A stretch of 64,000 bases of DNA, taken from positions 992,001 to 1,056,000 of the forward strand of contig NZ_JAHCVJ010000001.1 in NCBI RefSeq assembly GCF_018476885.1, in the 5' to 3' direction. The notes beneath the pieces were generated by a model. It did not search any database. It saw only the letters and a program-made list of their open reading frames with translations, and was not told where the DNA came from. The translations under genes were made by a program, and so were the position numbers. Shown in pieces: positions 36,891-46,576 of this stretch; positions within the stretch are counted from its first letter, which is position 1, and each line of letters opens with the position of its first letter. The stretch comes from Geoanaerobacter pelophilus. Its GTDB lineage: Bacteria > Desulfobacterota > Desulfuromonadia > Geobacterales > DSM-12255.

Positions 36891-38632
36891 AAATTCTTCT
36901 TACCACCCTGCACGCCAAGTATGCCCATGCCTCGCTGGCACTCCCCTCGCTGCTGGCCGCCTGCGAAGGCATTAGCGGCATGACGCCTGTCATCCGCGAA
37001 TTCACGGTCAACGAGCGGCTCGACACCATTCTACGCACCCTGGTAGCCGAAGAGGCGCAAGCCGTTGCCTTCTCGTGCTATATCTGGAACATCGAACTGA
37101 CCCTCAAGCTGGTTGCCGACCTGAAATTGATAGCTCCCGGGACCTTCATCATCCTCGGCGGGCCAGAGGTTTCGTTCGATCCGGTTGAGCAGCTGTCGCA
37201 GAATCCGGGGGTGGATTGCATCGTTTGTGGCGAAGGGGAAGCGTCATTCCGGGAGCTGGCCTCACTGCTGGCCAGTTCACCATTGCCACTGCCGGGAGAT
37301 GAACTCGCCGCCATTGCCGGCCTCTGCTGCCGGCTTGGGGAGGAGATAGTCACTACCGGCGAACGTCAGCAGCCGGGCAACCTCGATATGCTACCCTCCC
37401 CTTTTCAGGCGCAGTTGGTGAACCTGAGCAAGCCTCTCGTCTACTATGAAACCGCCCGCGGCTGCCCGTTCAGCTGCGCGTTCTGCATCTCCTCGCTGGA
37501 GAAGGGGGTTCGCTCCTATTCCATGCCGCGCATCAAGCAGGACCTGGGGCTATTGATGGCGCAGCAGGTGCAGACCATCAAGTTCGTTGATCGCACCTTC
37601 AACTACGATGCTTCACGAGCCGATGACATCTGGGAATTTATCCTGGCCAACAACCGCGGCAGCAGGTTTCACTTCGAGATCGCAGCAGACCTGCTTACCG
37701 AGAGCAACCTAGCGGTTCTCGCCAAGGTTCCTGCCGACTGTTTCAATTTTGAAATAGGTGTCCAGTCAACCAGCAAAGAGACGCTGGACCAGGTCAGCCG
37801 CAAAACCGACCTGAAAAAGCTTTTTGCCAATGTCGGGCGATTGCGGCGGCAAACTGCCGTGGAGTTGCATCTGGACTTGGTGGCAGGACTGCCTGGAGAG
37901 GATCTGTCCGGATTCCTCGCTTCGCTGCAGACACTGATGGAGGCATGGCCGCACCATATCCAGGTGGAACTGCTCAAGGTCCTCAAGGGATCGCCGATGC
38001 GGAGCATTGCCGAAAAACATGGCTATGCCTATTCCGCAGCCCCCCCCTACCGGATTCACCACACCCCGTGGCTCGGTTTCGGCGATGTCGTCAGGATCGA
38101 GACCATTGCCGAGCTGATTGAACGGATCTATAACAGCGGCCGGTTTGCCACTACGCTGCGGTGTGTGGCAGAGACCATGCCATTGTCCCGCTTCTTTGCC
38201 GAGCTTGCTGCCCACTGGGGAGATTCCCTGCAGCTGACCGGCCAGCTCTCACCGCTTTATCAATCGCTCTGGGACTTTATGGAGGGGAATCTGCCGCAGG
38301 AGACGCTCCCGCTGCTGCATGATGCCTTGCGCTACGACTTCTGCCTGGCCGGTTACCCGACAGGCACGCTACCCGGATTTTTCACTATTCATGAAGCGGA
38401 GGCCTCCCCGACAGCGGACCGGCTCTCTATGCCTGAGATCGCCCGCCTGCTGCAGCTGCCAAAGTCATGTCGCATCAGGACGTTCACCGGTAGTTTCCAC
38501 CATGACTTCCGGACAAAACCCTGGACCGATAACCCTATTACCCTTACCTTTGTTTACTGGACTGTTACCAACAATAAGACCGAGATCTCCGTCCTCAAGA
38601 GTGCTGAGAAGGCAAATCCAGAGCGAATATAG
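36887..38632 (+). CDS. B12-binding radical SAM protein (DUF4080-type)
   Basis: 581 residues. An N-terminal cobalamin-binding-like domain (KILLTTLHAKYAHASLALP...FTVNE) is followed by the radical SAM cluster in YETARGCPFSCAFCISS (CxxxCxxC, residues ~190-200), 'VDRTFNYD' and a C-terminal DUF4080 domain. The product is unknown. It overlaps the kinase stop by four bases (ATGA). Confidence 0.9.
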   Translation: MKILLTTLHAKYAHASLALPSLLAACEGISGMTPVIREFTVNERLDTILRTLVAEEAQAVAFSCYIWNIELTLKLVADLKLIAPGTFIILGGPEVSFDPVEQLSQNPGVDCIVCGEGEASFRELASLLASSPLPLPGDELAAIAGLCCRLGEEIVTTGERQQPGNLDMLPSPFQAQLVNLSKPLVYYETARGCPFSCAFCISSLEKGVRSYSMPRIKQDLGLLMAQQVQTIKFVDRTFNYDASRADDIWEFILANNRGSRFHFEIAADLLTESNLAVLAKVPADCFNFEIGVQSTSKETLDQVSRKTDLKKLFANVGRLRRQTAVELHLDLVAGLPGEDLSGFLASLQTLMEAWPHHIQVELLKVLKGSPMRSIAEKHGYAYSAAPPYRIHHTPWLGFGDVVRIETIAELIERIYNSGRFATTLRCVAETMPLSRFFAELAAHWGDSLQLTGQLSPLYQSLWDFMEGNLPQETLPLLHDALRYDFCLAGYPTGTLPGFFTIHEAEASPTADRLSMPEIARLLQLPKSCRIRTFTGSFHHDFRTKPWTDNPITLTFVYWTVTNNKTEISVLKSAEKANPERI

Positions 38633-38721
38633 GCTGCCCGGCGTACCATGACCGTTACCTCATCGCTGCCGACTGGAAATTGTCACACCAGAAAGCTATT
38701 TTCTGTGGTAAAGTGGCGTCC

Positions 38722-39036
38722 ATGAAGTCCGTATCAATAATCCTGCTCATAGTCTATCTCATGCTCCCCGCGGCCTGCTTCGGCCACCCGTGCGAGCTCC
38801 CCTCTGTACATGCTCAGCACATCTGCGCTCTTGCGTCAGACGCTGGCGAGATCCCCGTTGACCTCGATACCGACAGTTGCGAAACAACCTGCTGCTGTGC
38901 CATGTACGTTCCCCTGTCAACAACCATAGTTAAAGCCTCTGCCGAACATACCTCCAGGCAGTTACCGTATGAACCCCACCTGGCCTTGCCACGTCTTATC
39001 GACAGGATATTTGTCCCGCCCCAGAACCACTGCTGA
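38722..39036 (+). CDS. Small exported cysteine-rich protein
   Basis: 104 residues. A signal peptide (residues 1-20, SIILLIVYLMLPAACFG) precedes a short mature region with clustered cysteines (DSCETTCCCAMY). No family recognised. Upstream to 38632 there is no gene. Periplasmic metal binding is possible from the Cys cluster, but that is a guess. Confidence 0.6.
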   Translation: MKSVSIILLIVYLMLPAACFGHPCELPSVHAQHICALASDAGEIPVDLDTDSCETTCCCAMYVPLSTTIVKASAEHTSRQLPYEPHLALPRLIDRIFVPPQNHC

Positions 39037-39104
39037 GACACTGCCATAATTCCGTTACCTACTATTACCGGTAGCGGCACCTCAGACGCACGAACCGAAT
39101 ACCC

Positions 39105-39347
39105 ATGAAAGATTGGACGCTCAAAAAACTGAAGCGCTTGATCGTAGCAGTCGTCGGCATGACCATCCTGGTTATCGGGATTGCCATGATAGTTCTGCCC
39201 GGTCCGGCCATTATCGTTATCCCGGTGGCATTAACCATCCTGGCCACTGAATTTGCCTGGGCTCGTCGTCTGCTCCATATTGTGCGGGAGCGTCTAAAAA
39301 ACTCGAAAAACAACAACCAACCAAACCAAAAGGAGAAATCATTATGA
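39105..39347 (+). CDS. PGPGW-type small membrane protein
   Basis: 80 residues with two helices enclosing 'MIVLPGPAIIVIPVALTILATEFAWARRLL', the hallmark of the putative transmembrane PGPGW family (Pfam PF09656). Function is unknown. The stop overlaps the next start by four bases. Confidence 0.85.
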   Translation: MKDWTLKKLKRLIVAVVGMTILVIGIAMIVLPGPAIIVIPVALTILATEFAWARRLLHIVRERLKNSKNNNQPNQKEKSL

Positions 39348-39631
39348 AATGCCCGGTATGCACAGGAGTAGATCTGAAACTCGCCGAACGCCAGGGAGTA
39401 GAAATAGATTACTGCCCCGAATGCCGCGGAGTCTGGCTCGACAGGGGCGAACTTGACAAGATCATCGAGCGCTCAACCACTCAAGCGCCTGTCTACGCAC
39501 AGCCTGAACCACAATATCAACAGCCGGCCTATAATCAGCAGCATTACGGCAAGCAGCATCATGACAGTCACGGTTATGGTCATGACGGCCATCACAGGAA
39601 AAAGAACTGGCTGGCGGAACTGTTTGATTAA
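39344..39631 (+). CDS. TFIIB-type zinc-ribbon protein
   Basis: 95 residues. The N-terminus MKCPVCTGVDLKLAERQGVEIDYCPECRGVWLDRGELD is the zf-TFIIB zinc ribbon with two CxxC pairs. The rest is rich in Gln, Tyr and His (a low-complexity tail ending KKNWLAELFD) and may also bind metal. Such proteins commonly lie beside small membrane proteins, as here. Confidence 0.88.
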   Translation: MKCPVCTGVDLKLAERQGVEIDYCPECRGVWLDRGELDKIIERSTTQAPVYAQPEPQYQQPAYNQQHYGKQHHDSHGYGHDGHHRKKNWLAELFD

Positions 39632-39707
39632 ACAGCTTTACAACAGCGGGAGGAGGACAACTCCTCCCTTTTATTATGGGTACTCAATAACCGGAGGATA
39701 CGCGCCA

Positions 39708-40256
39708 ATGAAACATGTTCTATTGATTGCCCTGTGCAGCACGATTATGGCATTATCCGGCTGCACAAAAGAAAAGGCGCCGGAACTGGCCCAGAACATT
39801 CCCGCTATTACGCTCTCAGCTGCTGACAAAGAAAAGCTGGTAGCCTTCCAGAAAGAGATTCTCAGTGTTGAAAACCTTGCAGACAAGGCAGTCAAACTGG
39901 CGGGAGATGAGCTGAAGAATGTCGTCAAGGGTGGCGAGGTTTCCATCAGCCTCCCTGCTATCATCGACAAGGCAAAAGCCGAGTGTCTGCTAGCAGGAGA
40001 AGAACTGGCCAAAAAGAAAATTCCGGAAGCCTTGCCCCCGGAAATAAAGATTCTGCTAAACGATGGCAAGACCGGCTTGATAGCTGCTTATAAAGCGTAT
40101 GCAGAATCATATGACGCCATCAAAAGCTTTGCCACGGACAAGAACCCGATGGACCTGCTTGAGTACCGCAAAAAATACGCACAGGCCCAGGAACTCTTTA
40201 CCGGAGCCAGCGCCAAAGTCAAAGCAATCATGACTGCAGCCGGAGTAGCACAATGA
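39708..40256 (+). CDS. Lipoprotein with helical soluble domain
   Basis: 182 residues from ATG 39708 (GGAGGATACGC upstream). The signal ends at the lipobox LSGC (Cys at about residue 20). The mature part is alpha-helical and Lys/Ala-rich. I do not recognise a family. It overlaps the CDF gene start by four bases, so it is coupled to metal efflux. Confidence 0.7.
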   Translation: MKHVLLIALCSTIMALSGCTKEKAPELAQNIPAITLSAADKEKLVAFQKEILSVENLADKAVKLAGDELKNVVKGGEVSISLPAIIDKAKAECLLAGEELAKKKIPEALPPEIKILLNDGKTGLIAAYKAYAESYDAIKSFATDKNPMDLLEYRKKYAQAQELFTGASAKVKAIMTAAGVAQ

Positions 40257-41197
40257 TGCAATCACCAGAAGTTCAGGCAGCGAAAAGCAGGGCCGCACTT
40301 TTATCAATTTTTTCCAACACGGTTCTGACAGTCATCAAGCTGATCATCGGCATCATGATGCAATCGGTCAGCGTTATCTCTGAGGCAGTCCATTCAGGGC
40401 TTGACCTGGTAGCCGCTATTATTGCCTGGTTTGCGGTCAGAAAATCAGGCAAACCGGCCGATGACGAGCACCGCTTCGGCCACGGCAAGATCGAGAATGT
40501 CGCCGGGACCATAGAGGCGATCCTCATCTTTGGTGCGGCCTTCTATATCATCTGGGAGGCGGTCCACAAGCTACGGGCAGGTACAGTAGAGATCGAGAGC
40601 CTGGGGCTGGGTGCCGCGATCATGGTCGTTTCTGCTATCGCCAACTACCTTGTTTCCCGCCATCTGTTGAATGTGGCGATCAAGACCGATTCCGTAGCGC
40701 TCGAAGCCGACGCCATGCACCTGAGAGCCGATGTCTACACCTCAGTGGGCGTACTTGGCGGTCTGGTGGCCATCAAACTCACCGGCATTGCCATGCTCGA
40801 CCCGATTATCGCCATCGTCGTGGCCCTGATGATAATAAAGGCAGCCTGGGACCTCACCAAAACCGCCTTCTTCCATATCCTTGACGTCAAACTCCCGGAT
40901 GACGAGGAAGCGCTGATTCATGACGTAATGGGGCGCTACTCCGAGCGGTTTATCGAGTATCACAAGCTGCGCACCCGCAAATCAGGCCATGTCAGGCATA
41001 TCGATATGCATCTGGTGGTGCCGAAGCAGATGACCGTGGAAGCAGGCCATACTTTGACCCATCAGATAACCGCTGACATCGAGCACTGTTTGCCTCATAG
41101 CCATATCCTGGTCCATATCGAGCCCTGTCCCGGCGGTTGTGAGTCCTGTGCCGTCGAATGCCCGAAAATTTTCGTAAGTAGTTCAACTGGTTCTTGA
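40253..41197 (+). CDS. Cation diffusion facilitator (CDF) family transporter
   Basis: 314 residues with six helices. Metal-site motifs appear in EAVHSGLDLVAAI and ALEADAMHLRADVYTSV, together with 'DEHRFGHGKIENV', and a cytoplasmic C-terminal domain (about 220-300) follows with 'VRHIDMHLVVP'. CDF proteins export Zn2+, Fe2+, Co2+ or Mn2+ in exchange for protons. The last residues contain extra cysteines (GGCESCAVECP), which may tune metal sensing. Confidence 0.92.
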   Translation: MMQSPEVQAAKSRAALLSIFSNTVLTVIKLIIGIMMQSVSVISEAVHSGLDLVAAIIAWFAVRKSGKPADDEHRFGHGKIENVAGTIEAILIFGAAFYIIWEAVHKLRAGTVEIESLGLGAAIMVVSAIANYLVSRHLLNVAIKTDSVALEADAMHLRADVYTSVGVLGGLVAIKLTGIAMLDPIIAIVVALMIIKAAWDLTKTAFFHILDVKLPDDEEALIHDVMGRYSERFIEYHKLRTRKSGHVRHIDMHLVVPKQMTVEAGHTLTHQITADIEHCLPHSHILVHIEPCPGGCESCAVECPKIFVSSSTGS

Positions 41198-41254
41198 CAG
41201 CAATAGGTGTATATTACATTCTGTTGAATACCTGTCTCCAGAAAGAAGAGTTCC

Positions 41255-42373
41255 ATGAGGCGAACGCCAACAATCCTGCTCTGTTTCCTAGCATTTCTTT
41301 GCTGTACCGCCTGCAGTGCCAAAAAAGAGAAGCCCAAGGCAAAACCGGCTGTACCGGTCAAGGTGGCGCAGGCGGTACAGAAAAATGTGCCGGTCCAGGT
41401 CAAGGCCATCGGCAACATCGAGGCGTACACCACTGTTGCCATCAAGTCGCAGGTGAGCGGCCAGATAGCACGGGTCCATTTCACGGAAGGAAGCGACGTC
41501 GACAAGGGAGCCTTGCTGGTCAGTATCGATCCGGAACCGTTCCAGGCGGCGCTGAACCAATGCGAGGCAACCCTGGCCAAGGACCAGGCCCAGGCGCGAT
41601 TCGCGGCAGACCAGGCAAAGCGCTACGAAGGGCTGCTCAAGGACGGCATCGTCACCCATGACCAGTATGACCAGTTGCGGGCCAACGCCGAGTCAATGGC
41701 AGCCACCGTGGTTGCCGATCGCGCCGCCGTCAGGAACGCCAAGATCCAGCTCGGCTACTGTTCCATCCGCTCACCCATCGCCGGCCGCACCGGCACCGTG
41801 ACCCTGCAACCGGGCAACCTGGTGAAGGCCAACGACCTGGCGATTGTAACAGTCAACCAACTGACACCGATCTATGTCACCTTCTCCCTCCCGGAAAAGC
41901 GGCTTGCGGAAATCAAGCGTGCCATGGCTGCCGGTCAGTTGAAGGTCGAGGCCGTTATCCCCAATGAACCTGGGAGCACCGAAGCCGGCACCATCAGTTT
42001 CCTGGACAACGCCGTAAATCCGGCCACCGGCACCATCAAGCTCAAGGGTGTTTTTGCCAACAAATCGCGCAAGCTCTGGCCCGGCCAGTTCACCGACGTG
42101 ATGATAACGCTCGGCACCCGTCAGAATGCCGTGGTTGTCCCGACCCAGGCCATCCAGACCAGCCAGCAGGGCGAGTTTATCTATGTGGTCAAACAGGACA
42201 ACAAGGTGGAGATGCGCCAGGTGACATCGACACTGGCATTGGGAGCTGAAACGGTTGTCGAAAAAGGGGTGGCACCGGGTGAAACCATAGTGATCGACGG
42301 CCAGCTCCGCCTGACCCCAGGCGCCACAGTGGAATCGAAAGAGAAGGCAGCGGCTAAAGGGAAGAAAGAGTGA
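41255..42373 (+). CDS. RND efflux periplasmic adaptor (membrane fusion protein)
   Basis: 372 residues. An N-terminal lipoprotein-type signal (lipobox near CTAC) is followed by the lipoyl/barrel-sandwich start ('VQVKAIGNIEAYTTVAIKSQVSGQI') and the helical hairpin (about 100-160), then 'GYCSIRSPIAGRTGTV', the usual HlyD/AcrA pattern. It bridges the inner-membrane pump and a TolC channel. It is immediately followed by the pump. Confidence 0.93.
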   Translation: MRRTPTILLCFLAFLCCTACSAKKEKPKAKPAVPVKVAQAVQKNVPVQVKAIGNIEAYTTVAIKSQVSGQIARVHFTEGSDVDKGALLVSIDPEPFQAALNQCEATLAKDQAQARFAADQAKRYEGLLKDGIVTHDQYDQLRANAESMAATVVADRAAVRNAKIQLGYCSIRSPIAGRTGTVTLQPGNLVKANDLAIVTVNQLTPIYVTFSLPEKRLAEIKRAMAAGQLKVEAVIPNEPGSTEAGTISFLDNAVNPATGTIKLKGVFANKSRKLWPGQFTDVMITLGTRQNAVVVPTQAIQTSQQGEFIYVVKQDNKVEMRQVTSTLALGAETVVEKGVAPGETIVIDGQLRLTPGATVESKEKAAAKGKKE

Positions 42374-45300
42374 ACATAGCGGACCTCTTCATCCGCCGAC
42401 CGATCATGACCTCGCTGATCATGATCGCCATCTTCATCTTCGGGGTGGTTTCCTATCGCCTGCTGCCGGTGAACGATCTCCCCAATGTCGATTTCCCGAC
42501 CATCCAGGTCAACGCCAACCTCCCCGGCGCCAACCCCGACACCATGGCCGCGGCGGTTGCCACCCCGCTGGAGAATCAGCTCTCCACCATTGCCGGGGTC
42601 GATTCCATGACCTCTACCAACGGCGTCGGCACCACCAGAATTACCCTGCAATTCAACCTGGACCGGGATATCGATGCGGCAGCCCAGGATGTCCAGGCAG
42701 CCATCTCCCTGGCGGTCCGCAGCCTGCCGAAAGACATGCCGGCCCCGCCGTCGTTCCGCAAGGTCAACCCGGCAGACCAGCCGGTGCTCTATCTGGCGCT
42801 CAGCTCTCCATCCCTGCCGCTCTCCTCTGTTGACGAATATGCCCAGACTCTGATCGCCCGCCGCATCTCCACCATCAGCGGCGTAGCCCAGGTCAATGTG
42901 TTCGGTTCGCAGAAATATGCCGTGCGGGCCCAACTCGACCCGAAGGCGCTGGCCTCCAGGCAGATCGGCATCGATGAGGTGGCGACCGCCATTGACGCGG
43001 CCAATGCCAACCTGCCAACCGGCACCCTGGACGGGACCAAACAGTCCTATACCATTGAAGCCAGCGGCCAGTTGTTCAAGGCTGCTGATTACCGGAAGAC
43101 GGTTGTGGCTTACCGGGACGGCTCCCCGGTACGATTGGAAGAGCTGGGACGTGTTCTCGACACTGTCGAGAACACCAAGGTCGCCAGTTGGTACAACGGC
43201 ACCCGCGCTATTGTTCTGGCTGTTTACCGCCAGCCTGGCACCAACACCATCGAGGTCGTGGATAACGTCAAAAAGCTGTTGCCCAGTTTCCGCAGCCAGA
43301 TACCTGCTTCGGTTGGGCTGAACGTGCTTTATGACCGGTCCCTCCTGATCCGCGAATCCATGCATGACGTCAAGTTCACCCTGATTCTGACCATCGGTCT
43401 GGTCATCATGGTGATCTTCCTCTTCCTGCGCAACCTCTCCGCCACAGTGATCCCGTCACTGGCCCTGCCGATGTCCATTGTGGGCACCTTTACGGTTATG
43501 CACCTCCTCGGGTTCTCCCTCAATAACATCTCCATGATGGCCCTGACCCTGGCGGTAGGTTATGTGGTAGACGATGCCATTGTCATGCTGGAGAACATCG
43601 TCAGGCACATGGAACAGGGAGAAAGCGCCATGGAGGCCGCCTTCAAGGGGTCCAAGGAGATCGGCTTCACCATCGTTTCCATGACCATCTCGCTGGTAGC
43701 GGTCTTTATTCCGGTTCTGTTCATGGGAGGAATCCTCGGCCGCCTGCTCCACGAATTCGCCATCACCATCAGCGCGGCGATTCTGGTCTCCTGTTTAGTT
43801 TCCTTGACCCTGACCCCGATGCTCTGCAGCCGCTTTCTGAAGCCGCATGGAGCAGAGCGGCATGGCCGTCTGTTCATGATGATGGAACGGTTCTTCGACG
43901 GTATGCTGCATATGTACGACAGCTCACTCAAGCAGGTACTTCAGTATCGCCGGGCGACCATGGTTGTGACACTGCTGATCACCCTGATGACCGTCTGGCT
44001 CTTCATGACGGTTCCCATGGGCTTCCTGCCGACCGAGGACACCGGCCGGCTCAACGCCGACACCGAGACGGCTCAGGGGACCTCTTTCGCCGACATGAAA
44101 CTTCATCAGGAGGCAGTGGCAGCCATCATCGCCAAGGACCCTAATGTCGACGGGTTCATGTCGACCATCGGCGGCGGAAACCGTGGCAGCAATGCCGGAA
44201 GCCTGTTCATCCGGCTCAAACCGCGCGATCAACGCACGCTCTCCGCCGAAGAGGTTATTCAGGAGCTCCGCCCGAAACTGGCCAAGGTTCCAGGGATTCG
44301 CACATTCCTGAAAAACATTCCCTCGATCCAGATCGGCGGCACCAGTTCCAAGAGCCAGTACCAGTTCACCCTGCAAGGCCAGGATACCGAGGAGCTGTAC
44401 CGCTCCGCCACTGAGTTGGAAACCAAACTGCGGGAGATCCCGGAACTGCTCGATGTGACCAGCGATCTGCAGATCAGCAATCCGCAAGTGCACGTCGAGA
44501 TCAACCGGGACAAAGTGGCGGCCCTGGGGCTCTCCGTGATGCAGGTCGAGGATGCCCTGGCCTATGCCTACGGATCGCGCCAGGTCTCCTCGATCTTTGC
44601 CCCGACCAACCAGTATCAGGTGATCCTGGAGCTGGACCCGCTCTACCAGGGTGATCCGGCAGCACTCGGGATGCTTTACATCCATGCCAAAACCGGCCAG
44701 CTGGTGCCGCTGGAAACCATTGCCACCATTACCAAGACCATCGGTCCACTGGCGGTCAACCATCTGGGGCAGTTGCCGGCAGTGACGATCTCGTTCAACC
44801 TCCGCCCCGGCGTCGCCTTGGGAGATGCCATGAAGCTGGTGGACAAGCTGGCCGACGCCACCCTGCCCCAGACAATCAGCACCAGTTTCCAGGGGACGGC
44901 CCAGGCCTTCAAATCCTCGTTCAGCGGGCTCTGGATGCTGCTGGCCATGGCGATCTTCGTCATCTACGTGGTGCTAGGCGTGCTTTACGAGAGCTATATC
45001 CACCCGATCACCATCCTCTCCGGCCTGCCGGCCGCCGGTTTCGGGGCGTTGATCACCCTGATGCTGTTCAAGTGCGATCTGAATATCTATGGTTTTGTCG
45101 GGATCATCATGCTGATCGGCATCGTCAAAAAGAACGCCATCATGATGATCGACTTTGCCCTGGAGGCGGAGCGGGAGAGCGGCAAGCAACCGCTTGACGC
45201 CATTTACGAAGGGGCGATCGTCCGTTTCCGGCCGATCATGATGACCACCATGGCGGCCCTGATGGGCACCCTGCCGATCGCCATCGGCTACGGCGCCGGC

Positions 45301-45450
45301 GGCGAGTCCCGCCAGCCGCTGGGACTGGCAGTAGTAGGTGGTCTGATTACCTCGCAACTGTTGACCCTCTACATCACGCCGGTGGTCTACTATTACATGG
45401 ACCGGCTGCTCCACAAAGTGCGACCGCGCAAGGTGGTGGTGACGGATTGA
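42370..45450 (+). CDS. RND efflux pump inner-membrane subunit (HAE1 family)
   Basis: 1026 residues, full length for an RND pump. The first helix (IRRPIMTSLIMIAIFIFGVVSYRLLPVNDLPNVDFPTI) and the proton-relay pair in GYVVDDAIVMLENI (helix 4) are classical. The absence of Glu in the transmembrane charge set points to hydrophobic/drug rather than heavy-metal CzcA type, but this is not certain. GTG 42370 overlaps the adaptor stop by four bases. No TolC gene follows here; one lies at 63622. Confidence 0.94.
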   Translation: MNIADLFIRRPIMTSLIMIAIFIFGVVSYRLLPVNDLPNVDFPTIQVNANLPGANPDTMAAAVATPLENQLSTIAGVDSMTSTNGVGTTRITLQFNLDRDIDAAAQDVQAAISLAVRSLPKDMPAPPSFRKVNPADQPVLYLALSSPSLPLSSVDEYAQTLIARRISTISGVAQVNVFGSQKYAVRAQLDPKALASRQIGIDEVATAIDAANANLPTGTLDGTKQSYTIEASGQLFKAADYRKTVVAYRDGSPVRLEELGRVLDTVENTKVASWYNGTRAIVLAVYRQPGTNTIEVVDNVKKLLPSFRSQIPASVGLNVLYDRSLLIRESMHDVKFTLILTIGLVIMVIFLFLRNLSATVIPSLALPMSIVGTFTVMHLLGFSLNNISMMALTLAVGYVVDDAIVMLENIVRHMEQGESAMEAAFKGSKEIGFTIVSMTISLVAVFIPVLFMGGILGRLLHEFAITISAAILVSCLVSLTLTPMLCSRFLKPHGAERHGRLFMMMERFFDGMLHMYDSSLKQVLQYRRATMVVTLLITLMTVWLFMTVPMGFLPTEDTGRLNADTETAQGTSFADMKLHQEAVAAIIAKDPNVDGFMSTIGGGNRGSNAGSLFIRLKPRDQRTLSAEEVIQELRPKLAKVPGIRTFLKNIPSIQIGGTSSKSQYQFTLQGQDTEELYRSATELETKLREIPELLDVTSDLQISNPQVHVEINRDKVAALGLSVMQVEDALAYAYGSRQVSSIFAPTNQYQVILELDPLYQGDPAALGMLYIHAKTGQLVPLETIATITKTIGPLAVNHLGQLPAVTISFNLRPGVALGDAMKLVDKLADATLPQTISTSFQGTAQAFKSSFSGLWMLLAMAIFVIYVVLGVLYESYIHPITILSGLPAAGFGALITLMLFKCDLNIYGFVGIIMLIGIVKKNAIMMIDFALEAERESGKQPLDAIYEGAIVRFRPIMMTTMAALMGTLPIAIGYGAGGESRQPLGLAVVGGLITSQLLTLYITPVVYYYMDRLLHKVRPRKVVVTD

Positions 45451-45457
45451 CAAGCCT

Positions 45458-46210
45458 TTACTTAACGATGAAGCCGTGTTTTTTCAGAACCGCCTGGGCT
45501 TCGGCCGATCTCAGTAACCCATAGAAGGCGGCAGCATCCTTGTTTGCAGCACCGGAAACAGTCAGCGCCATCGGATAGGTCACTCGCGGATAATACTCCT
45601 GCGGCACCGTAAAGAGGATCTTGGCAGTCTTTGCCACCTGCTGGGCATCGGTTTTATAAACAAAAGCGCCGTCAACCTCGCCGCGGTCAGCATACATCAG
45701 GCATTCGCGCACATCCCTGGCCATGACCAGCTTTTTTCCCAACTGCTTGTCGATGCCCGCTTTCTTGAACGCTTCCACGGCATATTCGCCTGCAGGCACG
45801 CTCTTCGGGCTACCAATCGCAATCTTCTCCAGTTTGACTAGCTCCTGCAGGCTGCTCACCTTGAGCCCCGGTCTACCGGCAAAAACCAGTACATTGTAAG
45901 TCAACGTGGCGATACTCTTCTCGTCAGCGAGCTTCTTGGTCTTCAGGTAATCCATCCACTCGGTATTGGCGGAGATAAAGATATCAGCCGGAGCGCCGTT
46001 ATCGATCTGCTTGGCAAGGGCTCCCGAACCACCGTAGTTCTTTTTAAAGGTTACCCCGGGATGGGTCTTGGCGTAGCTATCAGAAAGTTCATTCATGACT
46101 TCCTTCAAACTGGCAGCTACCGAGAGGTTGATCTCAGCCGCCAAGAGCGCTGATGGCAAATAGAGCACAACAGCCAAGGCCGCTAGGGATATGATAACTG
46201 CATGTTTCAT
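45458..46210 (-). CDS. modA: Molybdate ABC transporter substrate-binding protein
   Basis: 250 residues with a signal peptide (residues 1-23). 'INLSVAASLKEVMNELSDSYAKTHPGVTFKKNYGGSGALAKQIDNGAPADIFISAN' is the ModA/WtpA signature with the oxyanion-binding Ser residues. It captures molybdate or tungstate in the periplasm. No modB or modC lies in the window, so it is an isolated copy. It ends 7 bp from the convergent RND gene. Confidence 0.92.
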   Translation of the reverse strand: MKHAVIISLAALAVVLYLPSALLAAEINLSVAASLKEVMNELSDSYAKTHPGVTFKKNYGGSGALAKQIDNGAPADIFISANTEWMDYLKTKKLADEKSIATLTYNVLVFAGRPGLKVSSLQELVKLEKIAIGSPKSVPAGEYAVEAFKKAGIDKQLGKKLVMARDVRECLMYADRGEVDGAFVYKTDAQQVAKTAKILFTVPQEYYPRVTYPMALTVSGAANKDAAAFYGLLRSAEAQAVLKKHGFIVK

Positions 46211-46420
46211 CTCAATACCTCCAAGTATAGATAGCCCTTTTTTTCGATACTACATAAGACATACCAAGTCCAACAGATAAAAAAACCTTGGTATCAGGTA
46301 ACTCAAACCAGATGACATGCAATAGCGAAGTGCTCACTGCTGCAATTTTCGGCAATAGCCAAGGATTCTGCCAGGCAAGTAATCAAAAAAATATCGTGCT
46401 GGGAACTGGGATGTATGCTT
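46211..46420. other. Intergenic stretch without a gene, upstream of modA and of the enhancer site
   Basis: This stretch is AT-rich and holds no convincing frame or RNA. The part nearest modA (46220-46240) has a T run and may carry the modA promoter region, but I cannot fix a -10/-35 pair. Start of a 366-bp gene-free gap. Confidence 0.4.
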
Positions 46421-46454
46421 GCAGAATATTCTGCACCACCACTGAATATTCTCC
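46421..46454. promoter_or_regulatory. Paired GAATATTC enhancer-type site upstream of the HMA/DUF2318 genes
   Basis: GCAGAATATTCTGC (46421-46434) and TGAATATTCTCC (46443-46454) hold two GAATATTC palindromes whose centres are 20 bp apart, two helical turns. The same pair recurs at 54541-54572 and 63473-63505. It lies 85 bp upstream of a -24 element, normal for an enhancer of a sigma-54 activator. Confidence 0.7.
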
Positions 46455-46529
46455 ATCGCCACTTCAGCACCACACCAACCTCTACCAATTTTACCCAACA
46501 ATATCAAACAGTTACAAATCAAGCAAAGA

Positions 46530-46546
46530 TTGGCACAACCCTTGAT
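46530..46546 (+). promoter_or_regulatory. Sigma-54 (-24/-12) promoter of the HMA/DUF2318 genes
   Basis: TTGGCACAACCCTTGAT matches the consensus TTGGCAC-N5-TTGCW at all but one of the key positions (A for C in TTGC). It lies about 35 bp before the ATG at 46577. Confidence 0.7.
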
Positions 46547-46576
46547 ACTTAGCGAGTGTCTCGAAGGAGCCCACTC

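Noticed and set aside
41194-41222. TTGACA upstream of the RND adaptor as a full promoter
   Set aside because: The possible -10 hexamers lie at 10 or 15 bp, and the one at 17 bp is poor, so no complete promoter can be claimed.
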